A stretch of 64,000 bases of DNA, taken from Bacteroidota bacterium (GTDB taxonomy: Bacteria > Bacteroidota > Bacteroidia > AKYH767-A > 2013-40CM-41-45). The notes under the pieces are model-generated. The model ran no database searches. It had not been told where the DNA came from and was given only the letters and a program-made list of their open reading frames with translations. The stretch spans positions 310,001 to 374,000 of the forward strand of contig JADKIH010000001.1 in NCBI GenBank assembly GCA_016721305.1. The letters run 5' to 3'. Below are positions 15,911 to 25,766 of the stretch, piece by piece. How positions within the stretch are numbered: position 1 is the stretch's first letter; the number at the start of each line of letters is the position of its first letter. Made by a program: the position numbers and the translations under genes.

Positions 15911-17806
15911 TTAGTCAAAAGCGACACCCACTCCACGCTGCTTAAACGAGCTACGAATTTCTTCGATAATCAAAGGATCGTCGATAGTGGATGGAATAGC
16001 AAAAGGATTTCCGTCGGCAATGTTGCGGATGGTTTTGCGTAGAATTTTTCCGCTTCGTGTTTTCGGCAAACGCTTGACAAGTATCGCATTTTTGAAAAAA
16101 GCAACGGCTCCGATTTTCTCACGGATTAAATGCACTAGCTGATCCTCTACTGCAAATTCATCGTCAGGCCTGCCATCTTTCAGAACAAACAAGGCGACCG
16201 GACGTTGCCCTCTTAGCTCATCGGCGATTCCAACAACAGCACATTCTGCAACAGCCGGATGCGAAGCAACGAGCTCTTCCATCTCGCCTGTACTTAAGCG
16301 ATGACCGCTTACATTAATTACGTCATCGACTCGGCCCATGATGTAGAAATATCCTTCTTCATCCTGATAACCTCCGTCGCCGGTCTGATAAAAACCGGGG
16401 AAATGCTCGAGGTATCCTTTGAAAAAACGAACTTCATTATTCCACAAATTCGGCAAGCAGCCCGGAGGTAATGGTAATTTTACGGCAACAAATCCTTCCG
16501 CTCCTCGCTCTACTTCATGTCCGGCTTCATCTAGAATATGAATGTCGAAACCGCAAACCGGTAAGCCTGCTGAGCCAATTTTCACCGGCAATTTTTCTAC
16601 GCCCATCATAATTCCCAGCATCGGCCATCCGCTTTCTGTCTGCCACCAATGATCAATCACCGGTCGATCAATTAACTGATGCAACCAACTATAGGTAGCG
16701 GGATCACAGCGTTCACCGGCGAGAAAGAAATGCTGTAATGAAGTTGTATCATACTTTTCGAATAACTTTCCTTCAGGATCTTCTTTACGAATGGCGCGAA
16801 TAGCAGTAGGAGCTGTAAACATAATGCTCACTTTATGATCGGATATCACTCGCCAGAAAGCACCTGCATCCGGCGTGCGAATCGGCTTGCCTTCGTACAT
16901 CACCGTCGTGCACCCGTGCATCAACGGACCATAAACAATGTAAGAGTGACCAACTACCCAACCCACATCACTCGCTGCCCAGAAAACTTCGCCGGGCTTG
17001 ACGTTGTAAATATTTTCCATGCTGAATTTTAAAGCCACAGCATGACCGCCGTTGTCGCGGACAATTCCTTTTGGAGTTCCTGTAGTTCCCGAGGTGTAAA
17101 GAATGTAAAGCGGATCTGTCGCTTCAACCGGGACCGGCGGAACCGGCTCCGATAATTCGAGCTTTGAAAAATCAAACTCATTGACTCCATTTAACTGATC
17201 GTAATTCTCTTTCCGTTGAAAGAAAATTCGAAAGTCGGGTTTAAACTTCGCTTCGACAATAGCCTGATCAATCATTTCTTTATACGGAATCACGCGATCA
17301 AACTCAATTCCGTACGAAGCAGAAATAATCGCCTTCGGATTTGAATCGTCAATTCGCATCGCCAATTCATGCGGTGCGAAACCACCGAATACTACAGAGT
17401 GAATTGCCCCAAGTCTTGCACAGGCAAGCATCGCCACTACTGCTTCAGGAATCATCGGCATGTATATCACCACACGATCTCCCTTGCCGATACCAAGTGT
17501 TTGAAGTCCGCCTGCAAATCGAGCAACTCTGTCGCGCAACTCCGTGTATGTATATTTTCTCACCGTTCCGACCGACGGTGAATCGTAAATCAGAGCTAAC
17601 TGATCGCCTCTGCCATTTTCAATATGCGCATCCAAACAGAGATAGCTCGTATTCATCATTCCGCCTTTGAACCAGCGATAATGATTATTCTCGTCTTGCG
17701 ATAAAATCGTAGTGGGGAATTTGTACCAGGCCAGATTCTTTGCCTGCTCCGACCAGAAGTCTTCACGATTTGTGATGCTCCTCCGATAAAGATATTCGTA
17801 TGACAT
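15911..17806 (-). CDS. prpE: Propionate--CoA ligase (PrpE/ACSS3-like acyl-CoA synthetase)
   Basis: 631 residues. An ANL-family adenylating enzyme that activates a short-chain acid with ATP and CoA. ACS N-terminal domain (EDFWSEQAKNLAWYKFP), the P-loop-like YTSGTTGTPKG, adenine motif WWQTESGWP, the GRVDDVINVSGHRLSTGEMEE hinge and C-terminal PKTRSGKILRKTIR with the acetylatable lysine. The spacing and words such as IVRDNGGHAVAL fit PrpE rather than AcsA. A true acetyl-CoA synthetase is encoded at 25.8 kb. Substrate preference is inferred. Confidence 0.82.
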   Translation of the reverse strand: MSYEYLYRRSITNREDFWSEQAKNLAWYKFPTTILSQDENNHYRWFKGGMMNTSYLCLDAHIENGRGDQLALIYDSPSVGTVRKYTYTELRDRVARFAGGLQTLGIGKGDRVVIYMPMIPEAVVAMLACARLGAIHSVVFGGFAPHELAMRIDDSNPKAIISASYGIEFDRVIPYKEMIDQAIVEAKFKPDFRIFFQRKENYDQLNGVNEFDFSKLELSEPVPPVPVEATDPLYILYTSGTTGTPKGIVRDNGGHAVALKFSMENIYNVKPGEVFWAASDVGWVVGHSYIVYGPLMHGCTTVMYEGKPIRTPDAGAFWRVISDHKVSIMFTAPTAIRAIRKEDPEGKLFEKYDTTSLQHFFLAGERCDPATYSWLHQLIDRPVIDHWWQTESGWPMLGIMMGVEKLPVKIGSAGLPVCGFDIHILDEAGHEVERGAEGFVAVKLPLPPGCLPNLWNNEVRFFKGYLEHFPGFYQTGDGGYQDEEGYFYIMGRVDDVINVSGHRLSTGEMEELVASHPAVAECAVVGIADELRGQRPVALFVLKDGRPDDEFAVEDQLVHLIREKIGAVAFFKNAILVKRLPKTRSGKILRKTIRNIADGNPFAIPSTIDDPLIIEEIRSSFKQRGVGVAFD

Positions 17807-18434
17807 GGGATGTATTTAAAAGCAATATACCTTGCTCTAAAACAAATGTACATGACGAATCATCGGAATACGTTAAAACTATACTTATTTAGCAGAAAAT
17901 AATATCGAATCAGATTTTACTTATCCGGACATGCATCACCGAGCAATCTGGCATGGGCGCAACTCGCCCCGGGGGCAACTGACAACCACTGGGAGAGGCC
18001 TTAACTGAAGGTACAAATCATAGCAATAATGCGTGGGCGCAACTCGCCCCGGGGGCAACTGACAAACACCGGGAGAGGCCCCGGGGCAACTGCAGAAACA
18101 GCCGGGTATACCCCGGGGCAGTTGTACATTGCTCCTATGAAAGTGATTTGATTTGTGATAAATGGAATCAGGTAAATGAAAGAACATCATTTACCCGTTT
18201 TAAAATCGGGCGCTAAGCACCCCGCAAGAATATACCCCTGACTTTTCCCCGTCTTGCCAGACCAGTTGCCTGCACGAGAGATTTGCTGTCGCGCAACAGC
18301 AAGAATAAATAAACAAAGGACTTTTTTTGAAACTGCAATTCTAACTCCATAAATGAAGGATATTTTACTAGCTGCAATCACGATATTCTATTCCGATTAT
18401 CTGGGGGGAATTTATCCGGAAGCATTCCTTCTCC
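17807..18434. repeat. Intergenic region with GC-rich direct repeats
   Basis: A 48-bp unit beginning TGGGCGCAACTCGCCCCGGG occurs at about 17953-18000 and again at 18034-18080, 80 bp apart, and differs at few bases. Further GGCCCCGGGGCAACTGC and CCCCGGGGCAGTTG segments follow to 18125 and can pair with each other. The GC content is far above the flanks. No convincing gene is present in the 628-bp gap. Confidence 0.7.
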
Positions 18435-18797
18435 TTACTTTAAAAGGTCTTTAATTTCTTTCATCAGGTCGCGTGTCGAAAAAGGCTTCGTAACGTAAAA
18501 AGAAGCTCCAAGATCATAACCCTTTTGAATATCGCTCTCCTTTGTTTTTGCAGAAAGGAAAACAACTTTAGTACTTTTCAATTTTGCAGTGCTTTTGATG
18601 TGTTTGCAAATAGCATAACCATCAACATCGGGCATCATAATATCCAAAAGAACCAGATCAGGAACATCTTTATTGACGATATCAAGTGCTTCCTTCCCAT
18701 TTCGAGCCACACGAACTTCGTACCCGTTTTTATGCATCAGAAACTCGAGCGACATAAGAATATTCGGATCATCGTCGACTATTAGAATCTTGGCCAT
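18435..18797 (-). CDS. Response regulator, receiver domain only
   Basis: 120 residues, a single CheY-like domain. The acidic pair VDDD is at residues 8-10, the phosphoacceptor is Asp52 in VLLDIMMPDVDG, the switch Ser lies in VFLSAKTKESD, and the conserved Lys in YVTKPFS. There is no output domain. It follows the symporter-type sensor kinase by 8 bp on the same strand and is its likely partner. Confidence 0.93.
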   Translation of the reverse strand: MAKILIVDDDPNILMSLEFLMHKNGYEVRVARNGKEALDIVNKDVPDLVLLDIMMPDVDGYAICKHIKSTAKLKSTKVVFLSAKTKESDIQKGYDLGASFYVTKPFSTRDLMKEIKDLLK

Positions 18798-18805
18798 GGA
18801 AAATA

Positions 18806-21511
18806 CTATTGTATTGGAAGCGTAAAGATAAAGCGTGAACCTTTACCCGGCTCACTATCGACCCATATTTTACCGCCATGCATTTCAACAATTTTGCGAC
18901 AAATAGCCAGTCCAAGTCCGCTTCCCTCGGGCTTTTTCAGCGTTTGATTGCGGGCCTGGAAAAATTTATCGAAGATCAATTCCTGAAGTTCCCGGGCGAT
19001 TCCTTTGCCATTATCGGAGACGGTAATCATCGCCTCCGTATCGTCGGGACGAATGGAAATCACCAACTCTCCGGTTTGATCTTCCACAAATTTCATGGCA
19101 TTGGATATTAGATTCACCAAGACCTGACGAACTAAATCGCGATCGCAACGAATCAAGACCATTGAATCGGGTAATTGCAATCTCAGATTAATTTTCCGCT
19201 CCTTGATCGCATGCTCAAACGATTCCAAAACTTCATGGACAAGTGAATTGATATCGATCGAATCCAAATGTAGTTTCTGGCGGCCTGACTCGTACCGTTC
19301 CAAATTTAATACCTGCGTAATCAAATGCGAAAGTCGTTCCGTTTCGCGAATTACGGTAGCCAGATAATGCAAACGTTGCTCCTCCGAAATATCCGGATTG
19401 TCGTGAACAATTTCGCTTAAGGCACGAATGGATGTTAAAGGTGTTCTTAACTCATGCGTGACAGTATAGAGGAATTCATCCTTTACTTCATCCATGTCAC
19501 GAAGCTGTTCATTTACCTTCGTCAGCTGCTCCGTAGCTTTGGTAAGCTCGGTCGATTTTTTACGCAATTCCTTATTTAACTCCAGAATGTGCTGCGACTC
19601 ACGAAGAATGCGAAATACTTCATCGATGCTCAATTCTTCTTCTTTCGTAATACTACTAACCATGATACGCGCCGAGGCTGACCCGATTACTCCGGAAAGA
19701 ACTCGTTCGGCAAATGCAACAATTCGTGCATCTGCTTTTCGATTATCCAAAGCAATCTTATTTCTCGACGCAAAACCCTTAATAATCCGATCAGCCTTTT
19801 CTTCTCCAAGGAAATTCGCCAGTAAAGCAATCAGCTCGGGAACATACGCAGTTCCGCGCCAGATCACATTACTTTCTCCTGTTGAAGAATGTTTAAAGAT
19901 GTCGACAAATATTTCTCCCTGATAAATTTCCTGGGCAGAATGACGACTGTTAATAGAGACGATAAAAAACACTGCCGTATTTAAAAGCAAACTCCAAAAT
20001 AAACCATGTGTAAGCGAATCGAATCCCTCCATTCCAAACAATGCCGAAGGACGTAACCATGCCTGACCGAATAAACCCTCATTTACCAAATCGGATTGAA
20101 TCATACCCGAATCAACCATCGATGGAATCACAAGTGTAAAGACCCATAGCACAAATCCGGTTGCAATACCTGCAAGCGCACCCTTTCGACTTGCATCTTT
20201 CCAATACATACCGCCAAAGATGGCCGGAGCCAATTGCGCTACTGCTGCAAAAGATATAAGACCCAACGAAACCAGGCTATAATGTTGAGCTACCAATTTA
20301 TCGTACAGGTAAGCAAGTGCCAGAATAACAAGAATGCTAAACCGACGAATATTCAAAATTGTATTCCTAAGTTTTCCGTCAGAACCGGCCTTGAAATTTT
20401 TCGCTCTCAGCAAAATTGGCGTCGCGATATTATTGCTCACCATCGTACTTAATGCAATTGTTTCAACAATGATCATACTCGTTGCACCCGAAAATCCACC
20501 AATAAAAATGATGAGACTGAGCAATTGAGCACCGTGCTGCATTGGCAATGCCAACACAAACATATCACCATCAACACCCGACCCTAACAAGAGTTTTCCT
20601 GCAAAGGCGATGGGGAGAACGAAAATATTTATCACGAAAAGATAGAGCGGAAACATCCACGATGCTGTACGAATATGTTTCTCATCCATATTCTCTACAA
20701 CTCCCACCTGAAACTGGCGAGGCAGAAAATAGACGGCCAGAAATGAAAGCAAAATCAATCCGGTCCATGACGAAGACTTTACCGTGCCTTCCATCACCAT
20801 CAATTTTCGAAGTTCGGGATCATTGGCTGCACGACTAAAAATATCACCAAAGCCGTCGAACAACACATAGGTGACGAAAAAACCGGCAATTAAAAACGCT
20901 ACCAGTTTCACGATCGATTCAAGAGCAATAGCAGCTACCAACCCTTCATGCTTTTCTGATGCATCAATTGATCGGGTTCCGAAGAGAATGATAAATGCTG
21001 CTAATAATATGGTCAGATAAAAAGAATTATCTGCAGCCACCTGCATCAATCCACTGCCTGAAGAAGAAACTCCTGACAACAAAGAAAAACCAACAGAAAT
21101 AGCTTTGAGCTGTAGCGCCACATATGGAATAATTCCAAATACACATAAAAGAGTAACTAATATTGCCAACGAGAAATTCTTCCCGTAGCGAGTCGAAACA
21201 AAATCGGCGATACTGATAATTCTTTGCGTCTTACAAATCCTGATCAGCTTACGTAGCAACGGCCAGAATAATATTGCCGCAATCGTTGGTCCGATATAAA
21301 TAGCCAGGAACTCAATACCATGTTGCGAAGCCCGGCCAACACTTCCGAAATAGGTCCATGCCGTACAGTAAACTCCAAGAGACAAAGCATAAACAAGAGG
21401 ATTATTAATGATGCTCTTACCTTTCTTCTGACGATTTTCGGCATAATAAGCTATTCCGAATAAAATACTCAGATAGAGGATGGCGCTAATCATGATTATC
21501 AGTGAACTCAT
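18806..21511 (-). CDS. Hybrid sodium:solute symporter / sensor histidine kinase (CbrA-like)
   Basis: 901 residues. The first half, about 1-500, is an SLC5-type symporter fold with about 13 helices (SLGVYCTAWTYFGSVGRAS, GGFSGATSMIIVETIALSTM). After a linker and coiled coil (LRKKSTELTKATEQLTKVNEQL) comes HisKA with the phosphorylated His in YTVTHELRTPLTSIRALSE and a HATPase domain (NLISNAMKF, DNGKGIA, SGLGLAICRKIVEMHGG). Proteins of this architecture couple substrate transport or binding to signalling and often control carboxylic-acid use. It has a receiver protein downstream and transporter genes upstream. The ligand is inferred to be a short-chain acid. Confidence 0.92.
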   Translation of the reverse strand: MSSLIIMISAILYLSILFGIAYYAENRQKKGKSIINNPLVYALSLGVYCTAWTYFGSVGRASQHGIEFLAIYIGPTIAAILFWPLLRKLIRICKTQRIISIADFVSTRYGKNFSLAILVTLLCVFGIIPYVALQLKAISVGFSLLSGVSSSGSGLMQVAADNSFYLTILLAAFIILFGTRSIDASEKHEGLVAAIALESIVKLVAFLIAGFFVTYVLFDGFGDIFSRAANDPELRKLMVMEGTVKSSSWTGLILLSFLAVYFLPRQFQVGVVENMDEKHIRTASWMFPLYLFVINIFVLPIAFAGKLLLGSGVDGDMFVLALPMQHGAQLLSLIIFIGGFSGATSMIIVETIALSTMVSNNIATPILLRAKNFKAGSDGKLRNTILNIRRFSILVILALAYLYDKLVAQHYSLVSLGLISFAAVAQLAPAIFGGMYWKDASRKGALAGIATGFVLWVFTLVIPSMVDSGMIQSDLVNEGLFGQAWLRPSALFGMEGFDSLTHGLFWSLLLNTAVFFIVSINSRHSAQEIYQGEIFVDIFKHSSTGESNVIWRGTAYVPELIALLANFLGEEKADRIIKGFASRNKIALDNRKADARIVAFAERVLSGVIGSASARIMVSSITKEEELSIDEVFRILRESQHILELNKELRKKSTELTKATEQLTKVNEQLRDMDEVKDEFLYTVTHELRTPLTSIRALSEIVHDNPDISEEQRLHYLATVIRETERLSHLITQVLNLERYESGRQKLHLDSIDINSLVHEVLESFEHAIKERKINLRLQLPDSMVLIRCDRDLVRQVLVNLISNAMKFVEDQTGELVISIRPDDTEAMITVSDNGKGIARELQELIFDKFFQARNQTLKKPEGSGLGLAICRKIVEMHGGKIWVDSEPGKGSRFIFTLPIQ

Positions 21512-21514
21512 TAG

Positions 21515-21751
21515 CTATCGTTCATGATTGCGCTTTCTCTTGCGATTCAGAGAAATCAGGTAAGTAAATAAAATTGCGATCAACCAAACTCCGGCGATGT
21601 ACACATAGAGAACCGGTATGCCTGCAACAAATGCCGACTTATCGGCTATGGAGAGCAACGGCATCACGAGCAGAAGAAAAACTGCGAGCGCGAGAAAAAT
21701 AAAATTCTGTGAACGAAGCATGGCATTAATGAATGACGGGGAAGCCGCCAT
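21515..21751 (-). CDS. Small membrane protein next to the symporter-kinase
   Basis: 78 residues from ATG 21751 (MAASPSFINAMLRSQNF); a longer upstream ATG at 21862 would overlap the next gene by 59 bp. Two hydrophobic segments (FIFLALAVFLLLVMPLLS and GIPVLYVYIAGVWLIAILF) and a basic tail. Its stop is 3 bp before the kinase ATG, so translation is probably coupled. It resembles the small partner subunits that accompany symporter-like proteins, but I do not recognise the family with certainty. Confidence 0.65.
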   Translation of the reverse strand: MAASPSFINAMLRSQNFIFLALAVFLLLVMPLLSIADKSAFVAGIPVLYVYIAGVWLIAILFTYLISLNRKRKRNHER

Positions 21752-21803
21752 TTCACTACCAAAGTAATGAAAGACATCTTCCCCGCCAAACCGGATTGCC
21801 AAA

Positions 21804-22103
21804 TTAATCCTCCAACTCCACAGAACTTTCAGGAAGGTGATCGTACGCTCCTTTGATAGCATACCATCCGAAGATGACCAGCCCGATCATTATCGGTACG
21901 AATACGGTAATAATAATTCCCCATTGCAAATTGCCGTTCACTTTGGCCATCTGGGCAATACTTTTTGCCGACTCGGTAGTGGCCGCAGCAATCTTTGCCA
22001 GGGCTCGGTCATTGGCCTTCAAAGCTTCATTCACTGTAAAAAATACAGCGAGCGGACCAAGCAGCATCCATACGATGCCAAACATTCTTTTTATCTGATT
22101 CAT
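21804..22103 (-). CDS. Small membrane protein, unknown function
   Basis: 99 residues. One N-terminal hydrophobic helix (FGIVWMLLGPLAVFF), an amphipathic Ala/Lys-rich middle, and a second helix (WGIIITVFVPIMIGLVIFGWYAI). It lies 22 bp after the MFS transporter gene and before the kinase operon on the same strand. Its constant place beside the transporter suggests an accessory role. No named family recognised. Confidence 0.65.
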   Translation of the reverse strand: MNQIKRMFGIVWMLLGPLAVFFTVNEALKANDRALAKIAAATTESAKSIAQMAKVNGNLQWGIIITVFVPIMIGLVIFGWYAIKGAYDHLPESSVELED

Positions 22104-22125
22104 GATCTTTTCTTTTTTACAATGA

Positions 22126-23817
22126 TTAATCCATTACATCTTCATCAATCTTATTACTAAGATAGATCGCACCGATTACAAAACATACAGATGCTACGCC
22201 TATCGGATACCACAAACCGGCTAACGGATCTCCGGCTGGCTTTTCCGGTGTCTTTGTGTACTCCACAATCAACGTAGCTAAAAATGGCACCAATCCACCA
22301 AAGATTCCATTACCAATATGGTATGGCAATGACATCGATGTGTATCGTATTTTCGTCGGGAACAACTCTACCAGGAATGCGGCAATAGGTCCGTAAACCA
22401 TTGTCACGAAGAGAATCTGTACGAAGACAAATAAAATCATTTTCCAGAATGTATTACTGTCGAGCGATTTTTCTGCTATCACTGCAGGTTTAACCGAAAT
22501 TCTGGCAACATCGAGCATAGCTGTTTCCGTTCCTGCCGTTTTTCCGTACGGTACTTTAATCTTCACCACGAGCGAATCTACTGTACTGTCAGCTTTCGCA
22601 CGCGTAAATGCTACCATTCCAGCATTCCCTTGTACAAACTCCTGACTCAAATAAATTGTATCGGTTTTTGTATAGGTAAAAATTGCCCCGTCGGTGTAGG
22701 CAGTATCTACCTTTGTTGCGAGATAACCTTTCTTTTTGTCTTTCGAATCGGGAGTGAAAACAGATTCATGTGCTTTGCAGGAAGCCAGATCGATTTTCTC
22801 GGTACGTGATGAAGCACTCGTCCACTCCATGAAACCCCGGTAAATAGGACGGTAACAAATAACACCAAGCAACATTCCACTAAGCATAACCCATTTTCTT
22901 CCTACTTTATCACTCATGGCACCAAAGACGACAAAGAATGGCGTTGCAAAGAGGATGGCGAACAGAATAATGTTTCGCGAATCAACGAAGTTTACTTTAC
23001 AAACGTTTTCTATAAATGATTGTGCATAGAACTGACCCGTATACCAAATAACTCCTTGTCCCATTACAGCTCCAAACAAAGCCATCAGCACCATCTTGAA
23101 ATTACCACGATGAGCAAAACTTTCTTTCAAAGGATTGGTAGAAGTCTTACCCTCCTTTTTCAAAGCTGAAAATAATGGCGACTCCTGCATCTTCAAACGA
23201 ATGTAGACTGAAAGCGCTACGAGAATACTAGAGATCCAAAACGGATATCTCCATCCGCCCCACTCACTTCCAAACTGATCCACACCCTGACCCATTCGAA
23301 TTAGAATGATAATGCCAAGCGCCAGGAACAAACCTAATGTCGCAGTGGTTTGAATCCAACTCGTGTAATAACCGCGACGCTTGGCCGGAGCATGCTCGGC
23401 AACATAAGTCGCAGCTCCGCCGTATTCACCACCCAGCGCTAAGCCCTGAATAAGGCGAAGTAATAAAACCAGCAGAGGCGCAGCCCAGCCGATTGATTTA
23501 TAACCCGGCACTAAACCGATGGCAAAGGTAGATCCGCCCATCAGAACAAGCGTGAGCAAGAATGTGTATTTACGTCCGACGATATCACCTAAGCGTCCGA
23601 ACACGAGTGCACCAAATGGTCGCACAATAAATCCGGCAGCGAAGATGGCTAACGTACTTAACAATGCCGACGCACCGGCTTCTTCCGGGAAGAAGTGCTT
23701 TGCAATGATGGTAGCCAACATACCGAAAATGTAGAAGTCGTACCACTCGATAAGCGTCCCCACCGACGAAGCGGCGATGACCTTCCCTATTCCTTTTGTT
23801 TCGTTTAAATCGTTCAT
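22126..23817 (-). CDS. MFS transporter of the metabolite:H+ symporter (MHS) type with a large loop insertion
   Basis: 563 residues; MHS members are usually 430-450. Helix 1 has the MHS signature ASSVGTLIEWYDFYIFG, the helix 2-3 loop has GRLGDIVGRKYTF, and LRLIQGLALGGEYGGAATY follows. A second GAMSDKVGRKWVM loop starts the C-terminal half. Residues about 330-455 are a hydrophilic insertion, rich in Thr, Ser, Lys and beta-prone, between two helices of the second half. The predicted substrate is a mono- or dicarboxylate, supported by the nearby acyl-CoA synthetases and the sensor kinase. Confidence 0.85.
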   Translation of the reverse strand: MNDLNETKGIGKVIAASSVGTLIEWYDFYIFGMLATIIAKHFFPEEAGASALLSTLAIFAAGFIVRPFGALVFGRLGDIVGRKYTFLLTLVLMGGSTFAIGLVPGYKSIGWAAPLLVLLLRLIQGLALGGEYGGAATYVAEHAPAKRRGYYTSWIQTTATLGLFLALGIIILIRMGQGVDQFGSEWGGWRYPFWISSILVALSVYIRLKMQESPLFSALKKEGKTSTNPLKESFAHRGNFKMVLMALFGAVMGQGVIWYTGQFYAQSFIENVCKVNFVDSRNIILFAILFATPFFVVFGAMSDKVGRKWVMLSGMLLGVICYRPIYRGFMEWTSASSRTEKIDLASCKAHESVFTPDSKDKKKGYLATKVDTAYTDGAIFTYTKTDTIYLSQEFVQGNAGMVAFTRAKADSTVDSLVVKIKVPYGKTAGTETAMLDVARISVKPAVIAEKSLDSNTFWKMILFVFVQILFVTMVYGPIAAFLVELFPTKIRYTSMSLPYHIGNGIFGGLVPFLATLIVEYTKTPEKPAGDPLAGLWYPIGVASVCFVIGAIYLSNKIDEDVMD

Positions 23818-23837
23818 GTCTTAATGTCTTTTTAAAA

Positions 23838-25121
23838 TTAGAAAGAATAGGTTGTAGTAAACATTGCACGTGTGTAAGAAATGTCATCCGTTGTGCCGGT
23901 TACCTTTCCTGCATTGTCTGTCGTGCCGTATTTTGCCGATGTATATTCAATCTCCAATCCCATCTTTAATTTTCCGGAAATAAAATCAATACGTGGTGAA
24001 ACGCGCATCACTTCTTTTACACTTCTTCCGCTGATGGCAATACCTCGTCCGTATGCTGCCGTTGCATTTGCAGCAGCACCATCGTTTGTTGTGTAACCGA
24101 TAAATAAGCCCGGAACAACTTTCTTTCCTGTTCCAATCACTTCAAACCAAAATGAATTCGTTTTGGTAGGCTTATAGGTTTCTAACTGACCGGCTGTGCT
24201 GTATCCTAAGTATCCTCCGAGCATCACCTGATCTGTCATGTTCTCTCCTATTACTGCTTCTGCCTTCAGAATTACAGGCTTGGTAATGACCTTCACATAT
24301 CCGAGGAGTGCCATACTTCCTACTCTTTCATCCGATACTTTTTTCAATGTTGTATTTACTAATACGGGACGAAGCGATTTGTAATCCGCCGCTGCTCCAA
24401 TTACAAAATGCTCTTTCTTGTATTGTAATTGGAAATGTCCGTTTGGCATCGTTGCATTTCGCGACGGATCGGTTGCGGCATAGCCCGAAGGAGCTGTACT
24501 TGTAAAATCGCGTTCGGCAATTGCTGCCACCATGATATTGAAGCCTGAAGCAAATTTTTGAGTTAAACGAATTTGCGGACTTCGATTAAATGGCTGGAAT
24601 GGCATTCCTGTATTAAAGTTAATTACGCCCGGATAACAATCAGTCACAAATAACGGGTGCCAGTATTGACCAATTGCTAGTTGTGTATGTGCCCAATCCA
24701 ATTTAATAAAAGCATGACGCAATCTGAATTCGTTCAGATCGGTTTCATTGTTACCGAAAAATTCTGCCTCGAAAATTCCTGATGTCTTGGCTCCGAATGC
24801 ATCAGGACCTGTAATCGCTCCGGCTAATCTTGTTGTAATTGCCAACATGTGAAATGTGGAAGCGGCATTAATGTCTTTACCATTTGTATCGAGCGACTTG
24901 TCTTTTGCATACAAAGAGAGATCGCCTTCACGAAGGCCTACGATTTGTCGTGTATCGTAGAATACATCATTTCTTAAGAATCCTGAGAATTTAATTCCGA
25001 ATGCAGGCGCTTCGGTAGTCGTTGTAGTCGCCGTCGCAGTAGGCGTCTGTGCCGAATTACTTAGTGGCATCATCACCGCCATTAGCAGTGTCAGGCGGAA
25101 GTAATTGTAAACTTTTTTCAT
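23838..25121 (-). CDS. Outer-membrane beta-barrel protein (porin-like)
   Basis: 427 residues from ATG 25121, which gives a signal peptide (MKKVYNYFRLTLLMAVMMPL, cleaved after SNSAQ). An upstream in-frame ATG at 25181 is less likely. The body consists of alternating amphipathic strands such as GIKFSGFLRNDVFYDTRQIVG and LRHAFIKLDWAHTQLAIGQYW, ending in aromatic FTTTYSF, the usual last barrel strand. It directly precedes the MFS gene on the same strand and probably lets the same acid across the outer membrane. No specific porin family is claimed. Confidence 0.72.
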   Translation of the reverse strand: MKKVYNYFRLTLLMAVMMPLSNSAQTPTATATTTTTEAPAFGIKFSGFLRNDVFYDTRQIVGLREGDLSLYAKDKSLDTNGKDINAASTFHMLAITTRLAGAITGPDAFGAKTSGIFEAEFFGNNETDLNEFRLRHAFIKLDWAHTQLAIGQYWHPLFVTDCYPGVINFNTGMPFQPFNRSPQIRLTQKFASGFNIMVAAIAERDFTSTAPSGYAATDPSRNATMPNGHFQLQYKKEHFVIGAAADYKSLRPVLVNTTLKKVSDERVGSMALLGYVKVITKPVILKAEAVIGENMTDQVMLGGYLGYSTAGQLETYKPTKTNSFWFEVIGTGKKVVPGLFIGYTTNDGAAANATAAYGRGIAISGRSVKEVMRVSPRIDFISGKLKMGLEIEYTSAKYGTTDNAGKVTGTTDDISYTRAMFTTTYSF

Positions 25122-25221
25122 GGTGCTGAGTTTTGGTCTGTATTCGAATTTCAGATCAAATTTTGTTTTCCGGCTCAGCAAATGAAAACCGTAAGTATAT
25201 CTCCGCTAAATTGTATAGCTG

Positions 25222-25650
25222 TCAGGCCGGATTTCGCCTAAATCGCTCCCACCGAATGACCATAAACTTATCACCCAATTCGGTGATCAGGCAACCGGTG
25301 TTCTTCAACGACTCCTTCGACGACAAAATATTCAAAAGTTCAGTGTGCGTCATCACTTTGTATGTCGGACGATATTCGTAATTCTCCGGCGCAGTTACAC
25401 GATACTTTTGTACCCAATTCATGACCGATACATGCGAGATTCCAAGTATACGCTCAATTTCCCGGTAAGTGAGTCCTTCCATATACAATTGAAGGGCCTT
25501 AATAACGTAGTAGGGATCGATACTCTTCCCTTCTTTCATGACGGTAAAGAAGTAATTGCAAGGCTTGCAGCGATAACGCTGTCGGCCTTTCACAACGCCG
25601 CTTTTCACGACGTCTTCTCCTTTACAACGGGGGCAGACGAGATGCTTCAT
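25222..25650 (-). CDS. IS1-like zinc-ribbon/HTH protein, probably a domesticated regulator
   Basis: 142 residues. The N-terminus is an InsA-type zinc ribbon: CPRCKGEDVVKSGVVKGRQRY followed by CKPCNYFF. Next is an HTH, LTYREIERILGISHVSVMNWV. The last 60 residues (YKVMTHTELLNILSSKESL...) are not InsB transposase: no DDE residues. No terminal inverted repeats or target duplication were seen. It is divergent from acs with about 115 bp between them and next to the acid-transport genes, so a role as their transcription factor is likely. Annotation pipelines may call it a transposase. Confidence 0.7.
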   Translation of the reverse strand: MKHLVCPRCKGEDVVKSGVVKGRQRYRCKPCNYFFTVMKEGKSIDPYYVIKALQLYMEGLTYREIERILGISHVSVMNWVQKYRVTAPENYEYRPTYKVMTHTELLNILSSKESLKNTGCLITELGDKFMVIRWERFRRNPA

Positions 25651-25766
25651 AAACGAAAGATAAGGAACGAATATACTAAATTAGCATAACTATACCATTT
25701 TAGCAGGATTTTTATATGAAAGAAAAGAAGGATTAAGCTATTTTTATCGTGTTAAACAAAACGACT

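Noticed and set aside
25222..25650. Functional IS1 insertion sequence
   Set aside because: No InsB, no terminal inverted repeats or target duplication seen.
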